Source: a virus. Taken from it: a DNA stretch of 64,000 nt. A model generated the notes under the pieces. The model saw only the letters and a list, made by a program, of their open reading frames with translations, did not search any database and was not told the origin of the DNA. Where the stretch lies: positions 62,001-126,000 of the IMG/VR virus record IMGVR_UViG_3300042385_001265; one strand, written 5' to 3'. Shown one piece after another: positions 27,712-36,073 of this stretch. How positions within the stretch are numbered: the first letter of the stretch is position 1; each line of letters opens with the position of its first letter. A program made the translations under genes and the position numbers.

Positions 27712-28038
27712 ATGGCAAACGAAACAATTCAAAAAATCGAGTTAGTTACAGTAGAATTAACCGAAGATATCCTTACTCCACTAAGAGAAGGCAATGGTAA
27801 AATTCAAGAATTAGTAAACGCTTTCGGGCAAATCTATTTGAGAAGAAAAGAATTAGAAGAAGAAATGGATAAACTACATGATGGTTTAGAAAGAGCTGAA
27901 GCTGATTTTAAATCTCAAAATGATGCGATGAGAGAATTAGTAGCTGGTCTTGAAAAGGAATACCCAAGAGGTCAAATCGATTTAAGAGAAGGTACTATTA
28001 CTTATAATCCAGCTTTTAAAGAGCAAGCGGCTAAATAA
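27712..28038 (+). CDS. Coiled-coil protein, paralogue of 22893-23165
   Basis: 108 residues: an N-terminal strand/helix segment, then a long charged coiled coil (RRKELEEEMDKLHDGLERAE), then YPRGQIDLREGTITY and a short tail. The C-terminal motif is shared with the 22893 protein. Late-type elements precede both. A structural or chaperone role is plausible, but the function is not recognised. Confidence 0.65.
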   Translation: MANETIQKIELVTVELTEDILTPLREGNGKIQELVNAFGQIYLRRKELEEEMDKLHDGLERAEADFKSQNDAMRELVAGLEKEYPRGQIDLREGTITYNPAFKEQAAK

Positions 28039-28061
28039 AAAACTAAAACAATAAATTATTA

Positions 28062-28069
28062 TATTTATA
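28062..28069 (+). promoter_or_regulatory. Late-promoter-like element TATTTATA
   Basis: Exact TATTTATA 27 bases before the ATG of the 1490-aa protein. Confidence 0.5.
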
Positions 28070-28096
28070 TGGTATAAGAGAAATAATTATCATATA

Positions 28097-31000
28097 ATGA
28101 GTGATTTATCAAAGTTTTTAGTAGAGAGTATATTATTAGGAGAAGCGAGCAGTGTAAAGGACTTAGTTGTTGTTTACTCTGGTCGCTTTCAACCTTTTCA
28201 TAAAGGGCACTTCGCTACTTACCAAACATTAGTAAAAAAGTTTGGAAAAAATAATGTTTATATCGGAACCTCTGATAAAACAGACAATCAAAAATCCCCA
28301 TTCAATTTTAAGGAGAAAGTAAAGGTAATGACCACTATGTTTGGTATCCCATCAAACAAAATAGCTCAGGTCAAAAATCCCTATGCTCCAACTGAAATCC
28401 TAAGCAAATTCAATAAAGAAACTACTGCATTTATAACTGTGGTTGGTGAGAAAGATTCAAGTCGTTTGGGTGGGAAGTATTTTGAAAAATACAAAGATAG
28501 TATTGAATTGGAAGGATATGCTGATAGGGGGTATGTTTTTATATCACCAGCACAACCAAATGCAATTAGTGGTACTGATGTTAGGATTGGTTTAAAAAAA
28601 GGTAGTACTGAGGATAAAAAAGATTTCTTTGTAAAGAAAGCTTATGGTAAATTCAATCAATCAATTTTTGATATGGTTGTTGATAAACTTTCCAAATTAC
28701 CAGAATCAATTAATTTAGATGAAGGTATTACATTAGATGTTGAAATCGGAGATACCATTTTAATGGGTAGATTTAAAAATAAAAAAGTTATTGTAAAAAC
28801 TATTGGAAAAGATGAACATGGAATGCCAACTATCAATGGTAAAAAGGTAGCAACTTTTAGAATGATAAAGGAAGGATATCAAGTAATCTTTGAAGATGAA
28901 AATGATGATTCCAAATACACTCATATTGGACATGGTGTGTATAAACAAAAAGGTAAAGAGGATGATGAATCTTCTCCATCTTTTTCAAAGAATGATGGTG
29001 GTAAGTATGTTAAAATAGATGGAGCTAGTGATACAAAATCGGAACCATCTAAAGGAACTAAAGTAGCCGGTTCGGATATGTTTAAACATGCACCTGATGT
29101 TAAGCAAAAAGAAAAACCCAAAACTGAAATACCAAATGTTGCATTAGATAATGTAACTAAGGTATTACCAAAAGCAGATTCAGATACATTTAGTTCAGAA
29201 TCGGATATTCCTAAAATTTCAAATAAGCAACAAAGAGAAATTTCAATGCAGATTGATAAGTTGGTTCAACTAACAAATCAGGCAAAAGAAAATGGTGAAG
29301 CAGCTCCTAATTACAATTTATGTAAAATAACTGTAGCTGGAACAAACTTATATTGTGCTGGTAATGCTGGAATTCCTCGTGAGGAAATGCCACAATTTAA
29401 AGGCAAACCAACCGAAGGTTCACCTGCGGCAAGTATGGAAAAAGATATAAATGGTGAAGTTGATACGGAACCAATGTTTAGAGAACTATTGAAAAGAAAG
29501 GGTATTAAAACTATCCAAACTGAATTACCATCGGATTCTCTAAAAGCAACTCAATCTGAATTAGTTGGTGCAAAGGTAGCTGGTATGGCAAAGGCATTAG
29601 AGAATGACCCGAATCATCCAAAGATTACTGCTCCAATCTATGTAAGTAGAGATGGATATGTAGTGGATGGTCATCATCGTTGGGCAGCTGTAACAACAAA
29701 CGCAATTAGAGATGGGAAACCTGCTAATATGAAAGTTATTGTTATTGATGCCGATATAAAGGATGTGATACCAATGTCAAATAAATTTGCAGAAGAAATT
29801 GGTGTTGCTGCTAAAAAAGCAGATACTGGTAAAAACGAATCGGTAATTAACGAAATCCCAATGGCTGATTTACAACAAATTGATAAATACGCTGATAGAC
29901 AATTAAATCCAATTGATATCGTTCTTACTGATAAACATTTTTTCGATAGATTAAATGATACGAGAAATGGTAAGGAAATATCAGCAGCAGAACTAACTGG
30001 GTTCTTTAAAAGATTAGGTAGAAATAAAAAGAAATTTGTTGAATTCTTAACTCAATACAACCAAGTTGTAGCAAAGGATAATAGAACTAATATCAATATA
30101 CCATTTATGCTTCAAGCTAATAAAGCTATTGCAAAAACTATAATGAGAAAAGGTGAATTCAAAACAACAACACCTGAATATAAATTTGAATCAGTAATTG
30201 CTGAAACGTTAGACTCTCATTTGGGGAAAAAACATGGTGTGGAATTGGATGTATATGAATATCCAGAATACTTAGAAATTCACAGAATAGTTGTTCCAAA
30301 AGAAAAAAGAAGTGAGGGTATTGGTACAAAAGTAATGAATGATATTATTACTTATGCAAAGAAAACCAAAAAAGATGTATTCTTAACTCCATCATCTGAT
30401 TTTGGGGGTTCTAAGGGAAGATTAATCCAATTCTATAAATCATTCGGATTTAAAGATAATAAAGGTGGAACTAGAGATTTTAGAAGCAAAGAATCAATGA
30501 AATTGACTGTTGAAACAATCAAACATATTGATGGTAAGTGGGTGGTATATCCAAAGGATGGTGGTGATAGATTAGGAACACATGATACTAAAGAGAAAGC
30601 ACTTAAGCAATTAAGAGCAATTGAAATAAGTAAAAATGAAAATATTAATTCAAAAAATCATAAATCGGATGGTACAATAGACCATAATTTTTTACAACAT
30701 CACAAATCGGGAACATATACACCTGATATGGGATATGGTGCAGAATTGGATACAATTGATTTTGATGATAGTAAAAAAACAGAACCTGGTCATCAAACAA
30801 ATACAAAGGATACCGAAGATAAAGGATATGAAATGGTTAAAAAATCAGTAGAAGAAGCATACACTAAAGGTAATATCTTTGGTGGTAAACTTAAAATAGG
30901 TGGAGTAGCAGTTCCATTAGAAGTTGAATTGATTGGAGCTGATAATAAGAAAAAAGTATTCATTGTAAAGGTTGTTCATATTGATTCAAAGTATCATTCT

Positions 31001-32569
31001 AAATTACCATCAAATGGAATATTAGAAATACCTGCAAGAATATTCAGAACACCGGGTGGTGGTTGGTATAAAGTAAAAACCAAATCAGCATTTGAAGGAA
31101 TTGGAATGGGTTACCCAGACCAAGCATGGATTGATAAACATAAAGAAGTTCTTAAAAGATTAAGAAAGAAATTTAACGCTGAGAAATTACAATATAACGA
31201 ACCATACGCATTGGGTGGTGGGATTAGTGAAAGAGTAGAAAATGGTAAAGTAATTTGTGATAATTGTGGTTGGAGTTGGAAAATTTCTGAAGGTGGAAGT
31301 GATACCTATATGTGTCACAAATGTGGAACTGATAATAACCCAAACATAACTGAGGGGTTATTAACTGAAGGTGGTGCGTATGGACATATGAATCATCCAT
31401 TTGATACTGAAATTAACTTAACATTTGGACAACTTAAAGATATTGTGAATCGTGCATTAGAAGGTAAGTTGGAATTGACAAGAGAAAAAACTGATGGACA
31501 AGCATTAGCAATCAGTTGGGTGAATGGAAGATTAGTTGCTGCTAGAAACAAAGGACATCTAGCTAATAGAGGTGAGAAGGCATTGGATATAAATGGAGTA
31601 GCTACTAAGTTTGCCGGAAGAGGTGAGTTAGAAAAAGCATACAACTTTGCTATGAGTGATTTATCAAAAGCAATAAAATCACTTTCAGAAAAACAAAGAG
31701 AAAAAGTTTTTAAGAATGGTGCATGTTTTATGAATTTGGAGGTAATATATCCAACTTCGGTAAATGTAATTCCTTATGGACAAGCACTATTAGTATTTCA
31801 TGGAACAATGGAATATAATGAAGCTGGTATAGCAATTGGTGAAAATCAAGAAGCAGCTAAAGTTTTGGCTGGTATGATTAAGCAAGTAAATCAAAACGTA
31901 CAATCGGCTTATACAATACAAGGACCTCCAGTTGTTAAGTTACCACAATCAAAAAACTTAACTTCATTAAAAGGAAAATATAGTGGACAGATTACAAAAC
32001 TACAATCTAAGTTTAAACTATCCGATACGGATGGTATTGCTGATTATCATCAAGCATGGTGGACTGATTTTGTAACTAAGAAATCACCATCTCCGATTGA
32101 TAATAGAACTCTAATGGGATTGGTTAAGAGATGGGCATTCTATGATAAATCATTCCGTTTAGACAATAAAAACATTACCGATGCTAAAGTATTAAGTTGG
32201 GCAACTGGTATTGATAAGAATGACCACGCTAAGATAGCAAAGGATAATATTAGACCTTTTGAGGATATATTTTTGGGTGTTGGCTCTGAAGTACTTTCAT
32301 TTATGAGTTCAGTACTTACAGCAAACCCTGATTCTGCGGTTAGAGCTATGAAGGATAGATTAGATAAAACTATATCAGATGTTAAGACTGGTGGTGATGA
32401 AAAGAAGATAGCAAAACTTAAAATGGAATTACAAAGATTAAACGCTATTGGTGGAAAAGATAAAATAGTTCCAAACGAAGGTATCGTATTTGTGTACAAT
32501 GGAAATACAATGAAACTAACAGGTACATTTGCACCATTAAATCAAATTCTTGGATTATTTTACGAATAG
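28097..32569 (+). CDS. Multi-enzyme polyprotein (NMNAT-, ParB-, GNAT- and ligase-like domains)
   Basis: 1490 residues. Order: residues 17-205 nucleotidyltransferase of the NMNAT/NadM type (G29RFQPFHKGH, ISGT at 157-160); about 390-580 ParB-like fold with DGHHRW at 524-529; 587-703 a small helical domain; about 704-800 GNAT acetyltransferase (RSEGIGTKVM near 739); about 810-845 a DUF2188-like strand repeat; a zinc ribbon C1054/C1057/C1073/C1076; and 1092-1490 a ligase-like domain with K1131-T-D-G and LEVIYP. Between domains lie (L/V/I)-x-E motifs at E16, E209, E586, E703, E1086 and E1091, resembling prohead-protease sites. The likely fate is packaging and cleavage. Individual activities are unproven; the ligase call is the weakest. 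Confidence 0.75.
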   Translation: MSDLSKFLVESILLGEASSVKDLVVVYSGRFQPFHKGHFATYQTLVKKFGKNNVYIGTSDKTDNQKSPFNFKEKVKVMTTMFGIPSNKIAQVKNPYAPTEILSKFNKETTAFITVVGEKDSSRLGGKYFEKYKDSIELEGYADRGYVFISPAQPNAISGTDVRIGLKKGSTEDKKDFFVKKAYGKFNQSIFDMVVDKLSKLPESINLDEGITLDVEIGDTILMGRFKNKKVIVKTIGKDEHGMPTINGKKVATFRMIKEGYQVIFEDENDDSKYTHIGHGVYKQKGKEDDESSPSFSKNDGGKYVKIDGASDTKSEPSKGTKVAGSDMFKHAPDVKQKEKPKTEIPNVALDNVTKVLPKADSDTFSSESDIPKISNKQQREISMQIDKLVQLTNQAKENGEAAPNYNLCKITVAGTNLYCAGNAGIPREEMPQFKGKPTEGSPAASMEKDINGEVDTEPMFRELLKRKGIKTIQTELPSDSLKATQSELVGAKVAGMAKALENDPNHPKITAPIYVSRDGYVVDGHHRWAAVTTNAIRDGKPANMKVIVIDADIKDVIPMSNKFAEEIGVAAKKADTGKNESVINEIPMADLQQIDKYADRQLNPIDIVLTDKHFFDRLNDTRNGKEISAAELTGFFKRLGRNKKKFVEFLTQYNQVVAKDNRTNINIPFMLQANKAIAKTIMRKGEFKTTTPEYKFESVIAETLDSHLGKKHGVELDVYEYPEYLEIHRIVVPKEKRSEGIGTKVMNDIITYAKKTKKDVFLTPSSDFGGSKGRLIQFYKSFGFKDNKGGTRDFRSKESMKLTVETIKHIDGKWVVYPKDGGDRLGTHDTKEKALKQLRAIEISKNENINSKNHKSDGTIDHNFLQHHKSGTYTPDMGYGAELDTIDFDDSKKTEPGHQTNTKDTEDKGYEMVKKSVEEAYTKGNIFGGKLKIGGVAVPLEVELIGADNKKKVFIVKVVHIDSKYHSKLPSNGILEIPARIFRTPGGGWYKVKTKSAFEGIGMGYPDQAWIDKHKEVLKRLRKKFNAEKLQYNEPYALGGGISERVENGKVICDNCGWSWKISEGGSDTYMCHKCGTDNNPNITEGLLTEGGAYGHMNHPFDTEINLTFGQLKDIVNRALEGKLELTREKTDGQALAISWVNGRLVAARNKGHLANRGEKALDINGVATKFAGRGELEKAYNFAMSDLSKAIKSLSEKQREKVFKNGACFMNLEVIYPTSVNVIPYGQALLVFHGTMEYNEAGIAIGENQEAAKVLAGMIKQVNQNVQSAYTIQGPPVVKLPQSKNLTSLKGKYSGQITKLQSKFKLSDTDGIADYHQAWWTDFVTKKSPSPIDNRTLMGLVKRWAFYDKSFRLDNKNITDAKVLSWATGIDKNDHAKIAKDNIRPFEDIFLGVGSEVLSFMSSVLTANPDSAVRAMKDRLDKTISDVKTGGDEKKIAKLKMELQRLNAIGGKDKIVPNEGIVFVYNGNTMKLTGTFAPLNQILGLFYE

Positions 32570-32581
32570 TAAAAAATTCAA

Positions 32582-32589
32582 TACTTATA
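32582..32589 (+). promoter_or_regulatory. Late-promoter-like element TACTTATA
   Basis: Exact TACTTATA within ATACTTATATATATGA, 24 bases before the ATG at 32614; the surroundings closely match the 22861 copy. Confidence 0.5.
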
Positions 32590-32613
32590 TATATGAATAT
32601 ATAAGAACAATTT

Positions 32614-33291
32614 ATGGCTAATACAGAATTTAAGAAAAGTTTCATGCATCCAACTCGTAGAAAGTTGGCTGATATGGTTCAGACTGGTGAATACGAAAAA
32701 AATACGCAAGTTGGATTCTCTAATATAAAAGAGGAAGTTTCCAGAACCATTGGAGATATTTGGGAAGATAAAGATGGTTATCTTTGGGAACAAAAAGAAT
32801 ATGGTAGAGTAAGACAATCTAAGAGTAGTGATACCATGTCTGAAGTTAGAAATTATTTACAACAAATTTCAAGTTGTAAATCAAATGATTGTGATGTTAG
32901 TGGTAACTACTCAAATGCAGATAAGAAGTTAATTTCAAAGACTGGATATTGTGCTGGCTGTTTAGCTAGACGAGAATTTCAAATAAAACAAGATGGTTTA
33001 TGGGAAGCATATAGTGAATATAGAATTTATTCAAATATGGCAGCTTATGGTACGGATGTTTTGGAAAAATTAAACAACGCATATAAAGAGGTATCCAATA
33101 TACATGAGTATGTAAACGAAGATGGCTCAGTTGAAAGATGGCAAAATGATAAAGATGTAGAGCAGTTAAAAACTGAAATACAAAAAGATATTGATAGTGG
33201 TAAGTTGGAACTTATCGAAGTTATAGAAAAACGAAACGCAGCATATGAATTATTAAAAGATAAGAATTATGAATTGGTTTCAAAACTTTAA
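32614..33291 (+). CDS. Hypothetical protein with cysteine pairs
   Basis: 225 residues. Begins MANTEFKKSFMHPTRRKLAD; SRTIGDIWEDKDGYLWEQKE follows near residue 43. Central C-x4-C (CKSNDC) and C-x2-C (CAGC) could bind zinc. The C-terminal 70 residues are a charged helix. It lies just before the putative lysis pair and terminase, under a late-type element. No family recognised; a small virion or packaging accessory protein is possible. Confidence 0.6.
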   Translation: MANTEFKKSFMHPTRRKLADMVQTGEYEKNTQVGFSNIKEEVSRTIGDIWEDKDGYLWEQKEYGRVRQSKSSDTMSEVRNYLQQISSCKSNDCDVSGNYSNADKKLISKTGYCAGCLARREFQIKQDGLWEAYSEYRIYSNMAAYGTDVLEKLNNAYKEVSNIHEYVNEDGSVERWQNDKDVEQLKTEIQKDIDSGKLELIEVIEKRNAAYELLKDKNYELVSKL

Positions 33292-33301
33292 ATTTAATAA
33301 T

Positions 33302-33640
33302 ATGAAAGACAACAAATTGGTAATTTTATTGGTTATTATCGCAGTGTTAATAGGGTGGAGTATATTTACAACCAGCCAAATTAAAACTGATATAGCTGGC
33401 TATAATCAAAAAATTGATTCAATCCAAAAGGATATTGATTCGGTTTATACAAAAAATGATTTGATAGATACTCAAATTGATTTAGTTGATACACATATCT
33501 CTAATGTAGATAAAGATATTCAACAAGTAACAAAAAACATAACTATAATTAAAAATAATACAGATGAGAAAGTTAATAACGTTGCTACTATTGGTAACAT
33601 TGAGCTCGAGCGCTTATTCACAGAAAGATACGCTAACTAA
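33302..33640 (+). CDS. Membrane-anchored coiled-coil protein (possible spanin-like)
   Basis: 112 residues from the ATG at 33302; an upstream in-frame ATG (33269) overlaps the previous gene and adds no membrane feature. A single N-terminal membrane segment (LVILLVIIAVLIGW) is followed by a long periplasmic coiled coil with D-x-I/V repeats. The next gene begins inside it in another frame and encodes a secreted, membrane-tethered helix. That embedded layout recalls Rz/Rz1 lysis spanins, but no lipobox was seen. A holin-associated or tail-anchor role cannot be excluded. Confidence 0.6.
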   Translation: MKDNKLVILLVIIAVLIGWSIFTTSQIKTDIAGYNQKIDSIQKDIDSVYTKNDLIDTQIDLVDTHISNVDKDIQQVTKNITIIKNNTDEKVNNVATIGNIELERLFTERYAN

Positions 33641-33983
33641 GAAAGATACAAGTGTTGTAGTTTTACCAACAAAAATTGCTAGATTAGTTTATCAAGACCT
33701 AATTCGTTTTGATGGAGCTAAATTGGAGATTGTTGAATTAAATAAAACAGTATTACTTAAAGATGAACAAATAAGTTTATTTAAACAAAAGGATACTCTT
33801 AAAAACGAAAAGATTGGAAACTTAGAATTAATCATTACTAAAAAGGATGAGCAGTTTTCATTAGAGAGACAAAAATCGGAAAGTTTAATAAAAGAACTAA
33901 AAGGACAGAAGTTTAAAACTGGATTTTATAAGGTAACTTCAATTGTTGGAATAATTGCAACTACAGTCCTTTTAATAAAGTAA
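33564..33983 (+). CDS. Exported protein with C-terminal membrane helix (possible lysis partner)
   Basis: 139 residues. A signal peptide (MRKLITLLLLVTLSSSAYS, cleavage before Q) precedes a helical coiled-coil body, and a C-terminal hydrophobic segment (IVGIIATTVLLIK) would anchor it. It overlaps the preceding gene by 77 bases in a different frame. Proteins of this shape are common in Bacteroidota phages near lysis genes. No lipoprotein cysteine is present, so it is not a classical Rz1. The terminase start lies three bases after its stop. Confidence 0.6.
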   Translation: MRKLITLLLLVTLSSSAYSQKDTLTKKDTSVVVLPTKIARLVYQDLIRFDGAKLEIVELNKTVLLKDEQISLFKQKDTLKNEKIGNLELIITKKDEQFSLERQKSESLIKELKGQKFKTGFYKVTSIVGIIATTVLLIK

Positions 33984-33986
33984 TTT

Positions 33987-35573
33987 ATGGCTGAAGTAAA
34001 GAAATCATTAAAACAAATTATTGCTGAAGAATATCAAAAGTGTGCAAAAGACCCGATATACTTCATGCGAAAATATTGTATGATTCAACATCCGGTGAAA
34101 GGTAAAATACCCTTTCACCTTTTTCCGTTTCAAGAAGATACACTAACTCAGTTTAAAGACCATCGTTATAATATTATTCTAAAATCAAGACAAACTGGTA
34201 TCTCAACATTGACTGCTGGTTTCTCACTTTGGAAAATGCTATTTAATGATGATTTTAACGTATTGGTTATTGCAACAAAGCAAGAGGTTGCTAAAAACTT
34301 AGTAACTAAGGTAAGGGTTATGAATCAATATCTACCAAGTTGGTTAAAACTAACAACGGTGGAGGATAACAAATTATCACTTAGATATGCAAACGGCTCT
34401 CAAATCAAAGCAACATCTGCTGCTAGTGATGCTGGTCGTTCTGAAGCACTATCTTTATTAGTATTTGATGAGGCGGCATTTATCGATAAGATTGAAGATA
34501 TATGGGTATCTGCACAATCTACATTATCAACTGGGGGTAACGCAATTATCCTTTCTACACCAAATGGTGTTGGAAACTTTTTCCACAAAACTTGGGTAGG
34601 TTCTGAAGATGGAACAAACTCATTTAATAATATTAGAATCCATTGGAGTGTACATCCTGAAAGAGAGCAAGCTTGGCGAGATGAACAAGAGGTTCTATTA
34701 GGAACAAAGGGAGCAGCTCAAGAGTGTGATTGTGATTTCGTATCTTCTGGAGATAGTGTAATCGAACCACAACTCCTACAATTTTATAAAGAAACATTTG
34801 TGCAAGACCCAGTAGAAAAAGGTGGATTTGATGGAAACCTTTGGAGATGGGAATATCCTAACTATAATAAAACTTACATAGTATCAGCTGACGTTTCGAG
34901 GGGAGATTCTTCGGATTACTCTACCGCACACGTTATTGATGTTGAAGCATCTGCGCAAGTAGCAGAATATAGAGGTAAGTTGGATACAAAGGATTTTGGA
35001 AATTTCTTAGTATCATTAGCAACCGAATATAACAACGCACTATTGGTAATTGAAAACGCAAATATTGGTTGGGCAGCTATTCAACAAGTATTGGATAGGG
35101 GATATACTAATTTGTATTATACATCTCGAGATTTAAAATATGTGGATGTGGATAATCAATTATCAAACAAATATCGTTCGGAGGATAGAAGTATGGTAGC
35201 TGGATTCTCAACCACATCAAGAACCCGACCTTTGATTATTTCAAAGTTGGAGGAGTATGTAAGAGAAAAATCAATCATAATCCGTTCAGTAAGAACCATA
35301 GATGAGTTATTTACATTCATTTGGAACAATGGTAGAGCTGAGGCAATGCGTGGTTATAATGATGACCTTACGATGGCATTAGCCATATCACTTTGGGTTA
35401 GAGATACATCACTTAGATTAAGACAAGAGGGTATTGATTTAACAAAACAAGCTATTAACAGTATATCATCATATACTTATAGTGGTGTTTATGGTGGTAA
35501 CGATATGGATAGTAATCCTTGGCAAATGAACGTTGGGGATGGTAGTATTGAAGATTTAAGTAAATGGTTATAA
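33987..35573 (+). CDS. gp17: Terminase large subunit (T4 gp17-like)
   Basis: 528 residues. The ATPase half has a variant Walker A at S67-R-Q-T-G-I-S-T74, where the usual lysine position is Ile (a lysine sits at 66), and Walker B LLVFDEAAF (D161, E162). The nuclease half starts with SADVSRGDSSDY (D302) and continues with a conserved VIENANIGW segment. It cuts and drives concatemeric DNA into the prohead through the portal encoded next but one. No small subunit was recognised nearby. Length is somewhat shorter than T4 gp17. Confidence 0.93.
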   Translation: MAEVKKSLKQIIAEEYQKCAKDPIYFMRKYCMIQHPVKGKIPFHLFPFQEDTLTQFKDHRYNIILKSRQTGISTLTAGFSLWKMLFNDDFNVLVIATKQEVAKNLVTKVRVMNQYLPSWLKLTTVEDNKLSLRYANGSQIKATSAASDAGRSEALSLLVFDEAAFIDKIEDIWVSAQSTLSTGGNAIILSTPNGVGNFFHKTWVGSEDGTNSFNNIRIHWSVHPEREQAWRDEQEVLLGTKGAAQECDCDFVSSGDSVIEPQLLQFYKETFVQDPVEKGGFDGNLWRWEYPNYNKTYIVSADVSRGDSSDYSTAHVIDVEASAQVAEYRGKLDTKDFGNFLVSLATEYNNALLVIENANIGWAAIQQVLDRGYTNLYYTSRDLKYVDVDNQLSNKYRSEDRSMVAGFSTTSRTRPLIISKLEEYVREKSIIIRSVRTIDELFTFIWNNGRAEAMRGYNDDLTMALAISLWVRDTSLRLRQEGIDLTKQAINSISSYTYSGVYGGNDMDSNPWQMNVGDGSIEDLSKWL

Positions 35574-35598
35574 AATTATGTAAAGTTATATAAAATGA

Positions 35599-35606
35599 TA
35601 TTTATA
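35599..35606 (+). promoter_or_regulatory. Late-promoter-like element TATTTATA
   Basis: Exact TATTTATA, 28 bases before the ATG at 35635, starting the head-gene unit. Confidence 0.5.
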
Positions 35607-35634
35607 TAGTATTAGATAATATTTAGTCAAATAT

Positions 35635-36042
35635 ATGGAAAATTATACTTTAGAACTTTACAATGAAATCAGAGGCATTTTCGAAGAAGATGTTACTGAA
35701 TATTATGTTGAAAACTACGATGATTTAAAAGAATTCATAGAATTCTTAAAAACCATAAAGGGGGAAGTTAACGAAGCCGAATATCAGGGAAGAGAGGTAA
35801 AACTCAATAAACCGATGAGAGGTGATGTTAAGAAGTTTAAAGTATATGTTAACAATCCAAAAGGGAATGTTGTAAAAGTAAATTTTGGGCATGGCGGAAC
35901 ATCAGCAAAATCAGCAGGTGAAGAAACTATGAGAATTAAAAAATCAGACCCAGAACGAAGAGCATCATTTAGAGCAAGACACAATTGTGATACACCTGGT
36001 CCAAAAACAGGAGCAAGGTATTGGAGTTGTAAAGCTTGGTAA
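35635..36042 (+). CDS. Head-associated small protein with SFRARH/ARYWSC signature
   Basis: 135 residues. The N-terminal acidic helix ends at KGEVNEAEYQG, which contains a V-N-E-A site of the prohead-protease type. The C-terminal domain has a KVYVNNPKGNVVKVNFG strand pair, SDPERRASFRARH and a last segment ARYWSCKAW. I recognise this C-terminal block as a conserved T4-like phage family, sometimes fused to core proteins. It is probably a minor capsid or core component with a removable propeptide. The gene sits between terminase and portal. Confidence 0.65.
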   Translation: MENYTLELYNEIRGIFEEDVTEYYVENYDDLKEFIEFLKTIKGEVNEAEYQGREVKLNKPMRGDVKKFKVYVNNPKGNVVKVNFGHGGTSAKSAGEETMRIKKSDPERRASFRARHNCDTPGPKTGARYWSCKAW

Positions 36043-36073
36043 ATTAATAAAGGTTATAAAAACAAAAACAAAA

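Noticed and set aside
22893-28038. Mobile element carrying the sugar genes
   Set aside because: No transposase, integrase, inverted repeats or target duplications were seen; only the paralogous flanking genes suggest insertion.
35987-36073. Upstream extension of the portal reading frame
   Set aside because: It overlaps the end of the preceding gene and is lysine-rich noise; the ATG at 36074 gives a normal portal N-terminus.
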